DNA of 64,000 nucleotides from Weeksella massiliensis (GTDB lineage: Bacteria; Bacteroidota; Bacteroidia; Flavobacteriales; Weeksellaceae), in contig CCMH01000004.1 in NCBI GenBank assembly GCA_000751595.1, forward strand, positions 271,590 to 335,589, written 5' to 3'. A program made the translations under genes and the position numbers. Under the pieces are notes generated by a model. It was not told the DNA's origin and searched no databases. It saw only the letters and a list, made by a program, of their open reading frames with translations. Of this stretch, positions 19,134 to 28,116 are shown piece after piece; position 1 is the stretch's first letter; the number at the start of each line of letters is the position of its first letter.

Positions 19134-19535
19134 TTGATTTTGAAAAAAGTTGAAGTTGTTGCTGCAATAATAAAGTACAATGATGAAATTCTATGTGTAC
19201 AAAGACCTATAAATAAATACGATTATATTTCTTATAAATATGAATTTGCAGGAGGTAAAATAGAAATTGGAGAATCGCATGAACAAGCTCTTGTACGTGA
19301 AATAGCAGAAGAGTTAAACCTTGCTGTTAAGGTTGATGATTTCTTTATGACAGTTGTTCATGCTTATCCAGATTTCGAATTGACTATGCATAGTTATTTT
19401 TGCCAAGCAGATACGAAAAAATTAACTTTAAACGAGCATATTAATCATCAGTGGTTGAGAGTAGAACATCTCGAATCATTAGATTGGGCAGCAGCAGATA
19501 TACCCATCGTCAATCAATTAATTACTTCACACTAA
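19134..19535 (+). CDS. NUDIX hydrolase, MutT-like nucleotide pyrophosphohydrolase
   Basis: A 133-residue MutT-type enzyme. The NUDIX box runs GGKIEIGESHEQALVREIAEE (about residues 40-60) with the REIxEE metal-binding residues. The remaining sequence (VEVVAAIIKYNDEILCVQRP) is typical of (deoxy)nucleoside triphosphate pyrophosphohydrolases that remove oxidised or modified NTPs. The start is TTG at 19134 or 19140. It ends 26 bp before the large PLD-helicase gene on the same strand, so the two appear to be one operon, and both are AT-richer than their neighbours. Confidence 0.85.
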   Translation: MILKKVEVVAAIIKYNDEILCVQRPINKYDYISYKYEFAGGKIEIGESHEQALVREIAEELNLAVKVDDFFMTVVHAYPDFELTMHSYFCQADTKKLTLNEHINHQWLRVEHLESLDWAAADIPIVNQLITSH

Positions 19536-19561
19536 CTTTTTCAATATACACTTATCTTGAT

Positions 19562-22500
19562 ATGGAACTTGGAATCTATGAAACCTTAATTACAAATTCT
19601 TTACAACAAAAACTAAATCAATTAGATAAAAATCAATATTATATTGTTGATAATAAAAAAATAGACGCCGAAGAAGCCAGTCAATTTTTAGGAAAACATT
19701 TAAGTTCTGTAATTATGGCTGCTCTTAAAATGGTAAAGTCAACGAAAGAAGTAACATCTATTGTTGAGCGACAGATTGAAATTACGAATAAAATTTTAAT
19801 TTTTTTATCTCAAGAAATAGAGCAATATCAATTTGATCACGATTTATTGGATGCAACGGGACATATTTTAGAAGGAGTTTTTGATAAATTAAATAGTGAT
19901 TATGTTGATTTGAAACTACATCTAAATGAAATAATGCCAAGTACACGATTAACTCAAAGTGAGTTATTTACAGGAGGCAATGTAGGAATATCCCTAGAAT
20001 CTGAACTAAAAAAAGAAATACGTTCGTCAGACCGAGTGGATTTATTGGTTTCATTTATCAAATGGAAAGCTATTGTAATATTAAAAGATGCCTTCGAGGA
20101 GTTTACCAATCGAGGTGGAAAATTGCGTATTCTCACAACCACTTATATGGGTGCGACGGATGCGAAAGCGATAGAAGAATTAAGCAAATTACCAAATACT
20201 GAAATAAAAGTTTCTTATAATACTGCAAATGAACGTTTACATGCTAAAGCATATTTGTTTTATAGAAACACAGGATTTCATACGGGGTATGTTGGATCCT
20301 CTAACTTTTCTCGATCTGCTTTAACAGATGGTTTGGAGTGGAATGTAAAGATTACAACCAAAGAAATTCCACATATTATTGATAAGTTTAAAAAAACTTT
20401 TGAATCATATTGGGCAAGTAGTGAATTTGAACCATATCAACCAGGGCAATATGAACACTTATCAAAAGCTTTAAGTCAAAGTAAATTTGGTAAAAAAATG
20501 ATAGATTTTACCCAGTTCTTTGATCTTAAACCTTACCATTATCAGCTCGAGATTCTTGAAAAACTACAAGTAGAAAGAAAGGTACATCAATCCACTCGAA
20601 ATTTAGTTGTTGCTGCTACAGGAACAGGTAAAACGATGCTTGCAGCTTTTGATTTTAAGAATTATATAACATTGAATCCAAACGTAAAATTTCTTTTTTT
20701 AGCACATCGAATCGAAATTTTGCAACAAGCAATGCATACGTTTAGAAATGTACTAAAAGAGCAAAATTTTGGGGAATTAATGGGTGATGGTTATCAACCA
20801 GGTGAAAAAAATGCAGTTTTTGCAACAATTCAAACATTTAACAATTTGGATTTACCTTCTTTTAGCACGCCTACTTATTACGATTATATCGTGATTGATG
20901 AAGTTCATCATGCGCAAGCAAAATCCTATCAAAAAGTGATTGAATATTTTGAACCTCAACTCTTATTAGGCTTAACAGCTACACCAGAAAGAATGGATGG
21001 TAAAGATATTTTAGCTGATTTTAATTATCGAATTGCAGCAGAAATTAGACTCCCTGATGCATTAAATAACAAATTACTTTGTCCGTTCCAATATTTTGGT
21101 ATTTCAGATCAAATTGATTACTCTAAAATTAAATGGGTAAATGGACGTTATGATACTGTTGAGTTAACGAATATTTTTACTGCAAATGATTTTCGTGTAA
21201 ATGATATAATCAATAACTTAGATAAATACACCAAAGATCTGCAAGAAGTTTCGTGTATTGGTTTCTGTGCGAGTAAAGAACATGCTGTTTTTATGTCTGA
21301 TAAATTTAATAAAGTTGGATTGAAATCTGAATGGTTAACATCTGATAATTCAATCCGTAGGTCTGAGATATTAGACGCTTTTAAAAAGAAGCATATCAAT
21401 TATTTATTCGTAGTAGATATGTTTAATGAAGGGGTTGATATTCCACAAATTGATACTGTTTTGTTTTTAAGACCCACAGAAAGTTTAACAATATTCTTAC
21501 AACAATTAGGTCGTGGCCTACGCTTACATGAAAGCAAAGATGTATTAACAGTTTTAGATTTTGTTGGACAGGCACGAGATGAGTATGATTTCGAAAATAA
21601 ATTTAGAGCACTAATAGGTAAAACTACAACGACAGTAGCACATGAAATTGAGCGAGATTTTCCGAACCTCCCCTTAGGTTCATCAATTGTCTTAGAGAAA
21701 AAAGCAAAAGAATACATTTTAAAAAATATTCATAAAGCAACAAAATTAGATAAGCGACAGTTGATTAAAAGAATTCATCAATTTAAAAATCATACCGATA
21801 ATCCTCTTACTTTAAAAAACTTCTTATCAATCTACAATCTGAAACTTGCAGATATTTATAAAAACAATACTTTTTCTGAATTGAAAGCAGAAGCATTAAA
21901 CATAACCATTGATAATAACAATGTCGAGCGTTATAAAAGTATGTTGGGAAAGAAATGGATAGTTACCGAATCTTTATCATATTTCCAATTTATAATAAAA
22001 TTTCAACAAGTCGATTTTGATGTGAATCGTATCAATTTATCTACACAGGAAAAAACATATGCATTAATGTTCTATTACGATTTTTACCAAAAAGCAGGTA
22101 TTGATGAATCATTGGATGATGCATTAATAAAAATAGGTCACAATAAAGATATGGTTGCAGAGATGCTCGAGTTTATTGAAGTAAAAATTGACCAATTGTC
22201 GTTTGAGGAAATTCCTTGTGAGATACCTGATCATTTTCCATTGTTTATACATGCTCGTTATACAAGAGATCAAATATTGGTTGCTTTGGGATTATCAAGT
22301 TATGAAAAACAAAGTAGCAATCGAGAAGGTGTTGCTTTAAATAAAGAAACAAATACAGAAGCATTATTTATTAATTTAAAGAAAAGTGAAGAAGATTTTT
22401 CCCCTACAACAATGTATGATGATTATGCAATTAATGAAACTTTATTCCACTGGCAATCTCAAAATTCAACTACGCCAACTTCAGATAAAGGTAAATCTTA

Positions 22501-22711
22501 TATAGAACAAGAAAAAAGTGGAAAAGTAATTTTATTGTTTGTAAGAGAATCAAAAGAAGATGCACATAAATTTACTCAAGGATATGTTTTTTTAGGTCCA
22601 GCTAATTTTGTAGAATATGAAGGTGCTAAGCCAATGTCAATTAAATGGGAACTAAACGAACCTATTCCGAATTATTTATGGAAGGAAAGCGCCAAAATGG
22701 TAGGTGGTTAA
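19562..22711 (+). CDS. PLD nuclease-SF2 helicase-DUF3427 protein
   Basis: A 1049-residue protein from the ATG at 19562. Residues about 150-300 form a phospholipase-D-type nuclease domain (ERLHAKAYLFY, His about 227, followed by GYVGSSNFS). Residues about 335-680 are an SF2 helicase of the ResIII/DEAD type: VVAATGTGKTML (Lys about 357), YIVIDEVHHAQ (Asp about 446), LGLTATPERMDG and QQLGRGLRLHE. The last 250 residues match the DUF3427 type of tail. It should bind and cut or unwind nucleic acid. It is paired with a NUDIX gene in an AT-rich accessory segment. A defence role is plausible but not shown. The ORF extends 37 codons upstream into the NUDIX gene. Confidence 0.85.
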   Translation: MELGIYETLITNSLQQKLNQLDKNQYYIVDNKKIDAEEASQFLGKHLSSVIMAALKMVKSTKEVTSIVERQIEITNKILIFLSQEIEQYQFDHDLLDATGHILEGVFDKLNSDYVDLKLHLNEIMPSTRLTQSELFTGGNVGISLESELKKEIRSSDRVDLLVSFIKWKAIVILKDAFEEFTNRGGKLRILTTTYMGATDAKAIEELSKLPNTEIKVSYNTANERLHAKAYLFYRNTGFHTGYVGSSNFSRSALTDGLEWNVKITTKEIPHIIDKFKKTFESYWASSEFEPYQPGQYEHLSKALSQSKFGKKMIDFTQFFDLKPYHYQLEILEKLQVERKVHQSTRNLVVAATGTGKTMLAAFDFKNYITLNPNVKFLFLAHRIEILQQAMHTFRNVLKEQNFGELMGDGYQPGEKNAVFATIQTFNNLDLPSFSTPTYYDYIVIDEVHHAQAKSYQKVIEYFEPQLLLGLTATPERMDGKDILADFNYRIAAEIRLPDALNNKLLCPFQYFGISDQIDYSKIKWVNGRYDTVELTNIFTANDFRVNDIINNLDKYTKDLQEVSCIGFCASKEHAVFMSDKFNKVGLKSEWLTSDNSIRRSEILDAFKKKHINYLFVVDMFNEGVDIPQIDTVLFLRPTESLTIFLQQLGRGLRLHESKDVLTVLDFVGQARDEYDFENKFRALIGKTTTTVAHEIERDFPNLPLGSSIVLEKKAKEYILKNIHKATKLDKRQLIKRIHQFKNHTDNPLTLKNFLSIYNLKLADIYKNNTFSELKAEALNITIDNNNVERYKSMLGKKWIVTESLSYFQFIIKFQQVDFDVNRINLSTQEKTYALMFYYDFYQKAGIDESLDDALIKIGHNKDMVAEMLEFIEVKIDQLSFEEIPCEIPDHFPLFIHARYTRDQILVALGLSSYEKQSSNREGVALNKETNTEALFINLKKSEEDFSPTTMYDDYAINETLFHWQSQNSTTPTSDKGKSYIEQEKSGKVILLFVRESKEDAHKFTQGYVFLGPANFVEYEGAKPMSIKWELNEPIPNYLWKESAKMVGG

Positions 22712-22832
22712 TTTTTTAATAGGTATAAATTAATTTGACAGTCAAACATAATTTCTATCTAAGAGATTTTTACTTATCAAATAAATTATCATATAAAGGA
22801 AAATCTAAAATTTCCCTCTTTTATCCTCTTCC

Positions 22833-23024
22833 CGATATAGGAACACCGAACAAGCACCGAACGAACACCGAACAAAGGATATAGAAGCACCGAAGAAGGA
22901 TATAGAAACACCGAAGAAAGGATATAGGAGTACCGAAGGAACACCGAACAAGCACCGAAGAAAAATATAGGAGCTCCGAAGGAACACCGAACAAACTCCG
23001 AAGAAAGATATAGAAAAATATAGG
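22833..23024. repeat. 11-bp-beat tandem array of two alternating motifs
   Basis: About 190 bp built from two short motifs in an 11-bp (sometimes 10-bp) register: A = CACCGAAnRAR and B = GGATATAGRAR. Read in order the units are B A A A B A B A B A A A B A A A B B, about 18 in all. It lies in the 500-bp gap between the helicase gene and the T9SS gene. Spurious reading frames cross it. The DNA on both sides (22712-22832, 23025-23232) is plain AT-rich sequence. Confidence 0.85.
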
Positions 23025-23232
23025 TTTTCCTTAAAAAAAATACAATCTACCTCATCTAATAAACTTCGATTCAGTGTACAATATCAATTCAATTATTTTA
23101 TATTAAAAAAGATAAAAATTGCATAATCTTATTAAAAACAACCTTTATCATACAAATAACTCTGAAAAAATGTTAATATTTTAATTTTTCTTTAAAACTT
23201 CTTACCATTATCTTAGCGGAAATTAATACAAT

Positions 23233-24072
23233 ATGAACAAAAAATTTTACTCTCTTATTTTATTCGGATTGATGCTCGGCGCTCAATCATTAACTGCCCA
23301 AACCAAAGTCTTGTTTACCCAAGAACAAGCTTCTAACGGAAGTGCCATTAGCGCCTCTTCATCTTCAAGAACCATTCATGCAGCAGATGATTTTATTTTA
23401 TCGTCTGACGCAACATTAACAAAAGTGGTTTTGCAAGGAGCACAATTAAGACAAAATCTTTCTTCGATTTTGCAATCAACTGATTTCTATATCATTGAAG
23501 AAGATGACCTCACCACAAAACCAGGTACACAAAACGCGATTATCTTCCAATCGCTACAGACAATGGAGGGTGTAAACTTGATTTCTCAAGGGGTTGAACA
23601 AAATTTCGAAATTGATTTAAGTAAGCACGAAATTCAATTAAAAGCAGACCGAAAATATTGGATAGTTTTTAGTGCCTACATCAATGCTGAATATCCGTCG
23701 AGTCTGACCGATTGGCATTTCTTCCCAGCCAATAACAAGACTGGTACAAGTTTAGCAAAAGTATATACCAATGATAGTTGGACGCAACAGCCTACTGGTC
23801 TAACGTTCTCGATCGAAGGAGAAAATGTTTTAGGAACAACGCAAATTTACAATAGTGCCTCTGCTCCATTGGCTGCAACCGTGATTACAGATGTATTAGA
23901 AGTAAAAACTACTTATTTTCAGTCTTTGACAATTTTTGATTTGAATGGTAAAAATATAATGACTTCTGATAAAAAAATTAACCAAGTAGGATTTCTTCCT
24001 TCAGGTGTATATTTAGGTGTTATTACCACCAAAAATGGACAAAGAATTTCGACAAAATTCATTAAAAAATAA
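23233..24072 (+). CDS. Secreted protein with T9SS type A sorting domain
   Basis: A 279-residue protein with a signal peptide (KFYSLILFGLMLGAQSLTAQ) and a C-terminal type IX secretion sorting domain: SLTIFDLNGKNIM, then LPSGVYLGVITTKNGQ and a terminal STKFIKK. The middle is beta-rich (FYIIEEDDLTTKPGTQ, YWIVFSAYINAEYPSS) without a recognisable catalytic motif. It is expected to cross the outer membrane and be attached or released outside the cell. The ligand or role is unknown. A TATCTTAG box near 23210 is a near match to the -7 consensus. Confidence 0.8.
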   Translation: MNKKFYSLILFGLMLGAQSLTAQTKVLFTQEQASNGSAISASSSSRTIHAADDFILSSDATLTKVVLQGAQLRQNLSSILQSTDFYIIEEDDLTTKPGTQNAIIFQSLQTMEGVNLISQGVEQNFEIDLSKHEIQLKADRKYWIVFSAYINAEYPSSLTDWHFFPANNKTGTSLAKVYTNDSWTQQPTGLTFSIEGENVLGTTQIYNSASAPLAATVITDVLEVKTTYFQSLTIFDLNGKNIMTSDKKINQVGFLPSGVYLGVITTKNGQRISTKFIKK

Positions 24073-24100
24073 ACGCTATTTTTTCCATTAATCAGCATAC

Positions 24101-24137
24101 AAAAACTCCGTTAAACAAAACGTTTAACGGAGTTTTT
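24101..24137 (+). terminator. Strong terminator after the T9SS gene
   Basis: AAAAACTCCGTTAAAC / GTTTAACGGAGTTTTT, a perfect 16-bp stem with a 5-nt loop, 28 bp after the stop codon. Confidence 0.88.
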
Positions 24138-24151
24138 GTATCTTGTTCACT

Positions 24152-24404
24152 GGGTTTCGACTTCGCTCAACCCCCCTGTTCCCTGAGCCGTCCCCTGAGC
24201 CGTCCCCTGAGCGGAGTCGAAGGGGAAATCGTATTGTGGTCACTGAGCGGAGTCGAAGTGCGGTCACTGAGCTTAGTCGAAGTGCAACCACCTAAAAAAC
24301 GTAGTCGAAGTGCGGTCACTGGGTTTCGACTTCGCTCAACCACCTTGCCCCCTGAGCGTAGCCGAAGGTTATAACCCTGAGCGTAGTCGAAGGGGGAGTC
24401 GAAG
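24152..24404. repeat. Cluster of dispersed GAGCGNAGTCGA hairpin repeats (copy 1)
   Basis: At least seven copies, in both orientations, of a 12-bp core GAGCGNAGTCGA flanked by complementary arms. Examples: GGGTT...AACCC (24152-24173, inverted), CCCCT...AGGGG (24204-24225), CACT...AGTG (24241-24260 and 24265-24284), and GGTT...AACC (24322-24341). The core is common in flavobacterial intergenic DNA. A block of about 70 bp (24279-24347) recurs near 28295-28363. The cluster runs up to the stop codon of the lipocalin gene. Confidence 0.85.
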
Positions 24405-24407
24405 TTA

Positions 24408-24959
24408 TTACTCATGATTTGTCCATACAAGCTGAGAAATATTGTATCCCTTTTGCTGAGCATAATCAAGGAACTTTTGTTTCACATGTTGTGGTATTGT
24501 TTTATTTCTTGATAAAATCCACATATAGTCATGTTTTTCACCAAAAATCAAAGCTGTTTCATAATCTGGATCCATCATTACTACATTATACCCTGAGTAA
24601 AATGGACCAAAAAATGATACTTTCAGGGCACTTCTATCTTTTTGGTCATTAAAAGTTGCTTTTCCTTTAGCTTCTTTCCATTCTTTTTCCTTATAGTTAT
24701 AGCCTCGATTAAAAACTTCAATCATTCCTTTTTTATTTAAAAAATAGGTAGCTGAAACATGACTCAAGTCTTTTTCGTATTTGAAATCTAATCGGGCGAT
24801 TTCATACCATTTTCCCATATATTGTTGCACATCAAACCCATCAATAAGCTCAACATAATCGGGTATCTGTACTTTTCTATTGTCTAACCATTCGTAAATC
24901 AATGTACCAATGAGAGCAACGGCTAAACCAGAAATTAATTTTATCTTCAAATTTTTCAT
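24408..24959 (-). CDS. Lipocalin (Blc-type)
   Basis: A 183-residue protein with an N-terminal hydrophobic segment (LISGLAVALIGTLIYEWL) followed by the lipocalin signature YMGKWYEIARLDFKYEKDLS and a later YMWILSRNKTIPQHV. Blc-type lipocalins bind lipids or fatty acids in the cell envelope. There is no lipobox Cys, so it may be anchored by the N-terminal helix rather than lipid-modified. It begins directly after the hydrolase stop and forms a two-gene unit with it. The 3' end abuts the hairpin-repeat cluster. Confidence 0.9.
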   Translation of the reverse strand: MKNLKIKLISGLAVALIGTLIYEWLDNRKVQIPDYVELIDGFDVQQYMGKWYEIARLDFKYEKDLSHVSATYFLNKKGMIEVFNRGYNYKEKEWKEAKGKATFNDQKDRSALKVSFFGPFYSGYNVVMMDPDYETALIFGEKHDYMWILSRNKTIPQHVKQKFLDYAQQKGYNISQLVWTNHE

Positions 24960-25805
24960 TTACTTCGTATTGTTTATTTCTATATCCAAAAGAAAATCAA
25001 TTAAATCACCATTCAATTGATCTTTATGAGTAATATTTAGACCATGAGGCGCATCTTCATATACCAAATAAGTAGAAGGTGTGATTAACTTGGAAGCTAA
25101 ATCTCCTGCCGTTTCTATAGGTACTGTTTTATCTTCTTTCCCGTGGATGATTAATGTTGGAACTTTTATCATTTTACACTCTTCTCTAAAATCTGTATTC
25201 ATCCAAGCTTCTGCAGTTTTTATAGTTGCATTAGGTGAAGCATGAGATGAAATAGTAAAATCATAAGCCAATTGTTGTTTGCTTACCGTTTTATTTAGAG
25301 GCGAATAGTTATAAAAATCTTTATGGAATTGTTTTAGAAAACCTACCCTATCATCTTTCAATTGACGTATAATTTCTTCTAAGTTTTCTTTAGGCACCCC
25401 CTTTTCATTGTCTTGCTTTTGTTTAACCAACGGAATAATAGAGCTAATGAGAGCTATTTTTGAAATAGAATGATGACCGTAATTCGTAATATAACGCACC
25501 ACTTCACCACCTCCCATCGAAAAGCCTACCAAGACCACATTCGTCAATTGTAGTTCGTCTATTAGAGCATGAACGTCTTCTGCCAAAGCATCATAATCAT
25601 ACTTTTCCCATGGAGCGCAAGACCCACCAAAACCTTTCCTATCATATGCAATACATCGGAAGCCTGCTTCTACAATAGCCGGTATTTGATATTCCCAAGA
25701 TTCTAAACTAAGCGGCCAACCATGAATCAAAATTACTGGTTGCGCATCTTTATTACCATAATCGATATAATTTAATCGATACTCTTTTCTTGTTAGTTTA
25801 CTCAT
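24960..25805 (-). CDS. Alpha/beta hydrolase (non-haem chloroperoxidase-like)
   Basis: A 281-residue alpha/beta hydrolase. ILIHGWPLSLESWEYQIP forms the oxyanion segment, LVGFSMGGGEVVRY holds the nucleophile Ser, TLIIHGKEDKTVPIE the acid region, and YEDAPHGLNITH the catalytic His. The GFSMGGGE pattern and RKGFGGS resemble cofactor-free haloperoxidases/esterases. The natural substrate is unknown. It is followed without gap by the lipocalin gene, so its product or substrate may be lipophilic. Confidence 0.85.
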   Translation of the reverse strand: MSKLTRKEYRLNYIDYGNKDAQPVILIHGWPLSLESWEYQIPAIVEAGFRCIAYDRKGFGGSCAPWEKYDYDALAEDVHALIDELQLTNVVLVGFSMGGGEVVRYITNYGHHSISKIALISSIIPLVKQKQDNEKGVPKENLEEIIRQLKDDRVGFLKQFHKDFYNYSPLNKTVSKQQLAYDFTISSHASPNATIKTAEAWMNTDFREECKMIKVPTLIIHGKEDKTVPIETAGDLASKLITPSTYLVYEDAPHGLNITHKDQLNGDLIDFLLDIEINNTK

Positions 25806-25971
25806 TTTTGTGTTTTGAAAGGTTAATAATAATCTTTAAACAACAAGCATTGAGCCAATTCTATACAAACTATAATTAATTCGCGAATCTTTTCTTAAGA
25901 TCTTAAAATTGGCCCGATTTTTACCAATAATACTTTATTAAAGAATTAAGAAACATTTACAAAAGAATTAT

Positions 25972-27201
25972 ATGGATTTACATTCTGGACTACCTTTTTG
26001 GATTGTTAAAAATGAACTTTTCGATTATTTCCATCCTCTGGAAGACGATTATTCGATCGATGTTGCCATTATTGGTTCTGGGATAACCGGTGCGTTGGTT
26101 GCCCATGAACTGTGCGAAGCCGGTATTGAGTGTGCAATAATAGATAAACGGACACTTGTTACCGGAAGTTCTGCCGCAAGTACTGCTCAATTGCAATACG
26201 AAATAGATATACCTTTGTGTAAATTAGTGGAGAAAGTATCAGAAAAAAGAGCTATTGATGCCTATCATAATTGTTTGCAATCGATAAAAGATTTAGAAAA
26301 TGTTTTTAAAAATAACAATATTCAAACTGACTTCCTAAACGTACCTACTGTTTTTTTAGCGAGTACAAAGCAAGATATCAAACTTTTAGAAGATGAATAT
26401 GCAATGAGAACTAAAGTCGGCTTACCGATTAATTTTTTAGATTCGAATGAATTAAAATTGTATCAAAATATTGACGGATATGCTGCATTACAGAATGATA
26501 CATCTGCACAAATGGACGCTTACAAAGGAGCAATTAAACTCTTGAAACATCATCAAAAAAAACATTCGCTACAAATATTTACCCATACTAAGGTTGACAA
26601 AATAATGGAAACCAATGATGGTTGCGAACTCTTTACAAGTAAAGGTAAAAAAATCAAATGTAAATATGTTATCGTTGCAGCGGGTTTTGAAGCTGGTGAA
26701 TTCTTGCCTAAAAAAGTAATGAATTTAATTTCCACCTACGTTATTATTTCGTCGCCAATGCCCGAAAAAAATATTTGGCCACACCGAAGTCTGATTTGGG
26801 AAAGTGCAGATCCGTATCTGTATATGAGGACTACAAAAGATAACCGCCTGATTGTTGGTGGTGAAGATGAAGATTTCCAGAACCCAGTAAAACGAGACGA
26901 TTTGCTTCGAGAAAAAATAAAAACTTTAGAACAAAAATTCAAAAAACTTTACCCAACAATTGAGTTCAAGACAGAGATGGCATGGTGCGGAACTTTTAGT
27001 TCTACAGAAGATGGTTTGCCTTTTATGGGACCATGGAAAAAAAATAGTCGAATCTTATATGCTTTGGGATATGGAGGAAATGGCATTACCTTTTCGATGA
27101 TTGCAGCACAAGTGTTGAAAAATAGTATTTTAAACAAAAAAGATGATCGAATGAATACCTTTGGTTTTTCGAGAATAGTAGATTGTAAAAAAACAAACTA
27201 A
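25972..27201 (+). CDS. FAD-dependent oxidoreductase (DAO family)
   Basis: A 409-residue flavoprotein with an N-terminal Rossmann motif VDVAIIGSGITGALVAHELCEAG (GxGxxG for FAD), IDKRTLVTGSSAASTAQLQY, and a C-terminal GYGGNGITFSMIAAQVL. The middle has YVIVAAGFEAGE and a LIVGGEDEDFQ segment. The family (D-amino-acid/glycine oxidase, glycerol-3-phosphate dehydrogenase relatives) oxidises amines or alcohols; the substrate here is not readable. It is a single gene, divergent from the hydrolase-lipocalin pair across a 166-bp gap. Its 3' end converges with the GIY-YIG gene. Confidence 0.85.
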   Translation: MDLHSGLPFWIVKNELFDYFHPLEDDYSIDVAIIGSGITGALVAHELCEAGIECAIIDKRTLVTGSSAASTAQLQYEIDIPLCKLVEKVSEKRAIDAYHNCLQSIKDLENVFKNNNIQTDFLNVPTVFLASTKQDIKLLEDEYAMRTKVGLPINFLDSNELKLYQNIDGYAALQNDTSAQMDAYKGAIKLLKHHQKKHSLQIFTHTKVDKIMETNDGCELFTSKGKKIKCKYVIVAAGFEAGEFLPKKVMNLISTYVIISSPMPEKNIWPHRSLIWESADPYLYMRTTKDNRLIVGGEDEDFQNPVKRDDLLREKIKTLEQKFKKLYPTIEFKTEMAWCGTFSSTEDGLPFMGPWKKNSRILYALGYGGNGITFSMIAAQVLKNSILNKKDDRMNTFGFSRIVDCKKTN

Positions 27202-27268
27202 ATTAGAGTTTCTACCAACGAAAAACAGCAGGAAATATTTACTCTAAAATATCGATAATTGATCTAAA

Positions 27269-28066
27269 TTATTCTGATTTTAAGAAGCGAAATAATATTT
27301 TTCTAACATCTTTATTATCTTGTTTTGGATCAATATAAGAATGCATTTCTTCGGGAATAGAAAGCTCGATAGGACAATATCCAAATCCTTGGTAGATACC
27401 ATTTTTAATGAAAACAAGTCCTTTTTCTTGCGATGTCCTTCCTTTCAATTCAATTAAAATATCTTTTTTAGGTAAATTTATCGTACGTAAATATTGTTCT
27501 ACTCTTAAATTATAAGTTTTTACATCTTCTAAGGAAATACAGGCTCCTTTACACTCCTTTAAACTATACTGAAAACAACTAGATTTTGAAGAATACAAAC
27601 CATTTATTTTCTGACATAAATTATATTTTTCGGTAATAGTAAAGAGATAATTTTTAGCTTCTTGCAAAGTCGAAAAAACAATTACTTCTTTGCCTGTATT
27701 CGATAATTTTCTAACAAGGAGAGAATCATAACCTTGTAAATTCTTTTCTTTATAAATGGAATACGAAAACTTAACTTTTCGCTGTGCACGATTAAAAATC
27801 GGTAAAAATTCTTTGATCAATTCAGACTCCCTCAGCAAGGCAATCAATTCATTTCCTGTGTTTTCATAAGTTACACGATATGTGAACATTTGAAGTTTAA
27901 CTTCTTTCGTAACTTTTGATGTAAAATGTTGAAGAAGTCTTTTCTTAATGTTTATACTTTTACCAATGTAAATTATATCATCATTTTGATTATGCAAATA
28001 ATACACACCACATAAATTATCGGGTATCGTACGCACAATCTGTCTTAACTTATCACGAATATCCAC
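27269..28066 (-). CDS. GIY-YIG nuclease (stand-alone UvrC/Cho-like half)
   Basis: A 265-residue protein with the GIY-YIG fold at the N-terminus: GVYYLHNQNDDIIYIGKS (the GVYYL...YIG pair), KKRLLQHF with the catalytic Arg, and LLRESELIKEFLP with the Glu. The C-terminal half contains a Cys cluster (SSCFQYSLKECKGAC) and looks like the part that follows GIY-YIG in Bacteroidetes exonuclease-GIY-YIG fusions, but the exonuclease domain is absent. The start is GTG at 28066 with a TAATTTTG box 4 nt upstream. It likely cuts DNA in repair. Confidence 0.8.
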   Translation of the reverse strand: MDIRDKLRQIVRTIPDNLCGVYYLHNQNDDIIYIGKSINIKKRLLQHFTSKVTKEVKLQMFTYRVTYENTGNELIALLRESELIKEFLPIFNRAQRKVKFSYSIYKEKNLQGYDSLLVRKLSNTGKEVIVFSTLQEAKNYLFTITEKYNLCQKINGLYSSKSSCFQYSLKECKGACISLEDVKTYNLRVEQYLRTINLPKKDILIELKGRTSQEKGLVFIKNGIYQGFGYCPIELSIPEEMHSYIDPKQDNKDVRKILFRFLKSE

Positions 28067-28070
28067 AGAG

Positions 28071-28078
28071 CAAAATTA
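28071..28078 (-). promoter_or_regulatory. -7 box TAATTTTG 4 nt before the GIY-YIG gene
   Basis: TAATTTTG-CTCT-GTG on the minus strand. It supports the GTG start at 28066 and a leaderless message. Confidence 0.45.
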
Positions 28079-28116
28079 AGAAAAGTAAATTATTTATGTG
28101 TTTCATACAAAACCCA

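Noticed and set aside
22805..22987. Minus-strand 60-residue ORF across the 11-bp array
   Set aside because: Its repetitive FFGVSISF-like translation follows from the DNA repeat, and it lacks a promoter or family match.
22833..23024. CRISPR array
   Set aside because: No spacers; units are contiguous 10-11-bp motifs, and no cas genes are present.
24167..24469. Minus-strand 100-residue ORF across the hairpin repeats
   Set aside because: It translates repeat DNA and overlaps the lipocalin gene in another frame.
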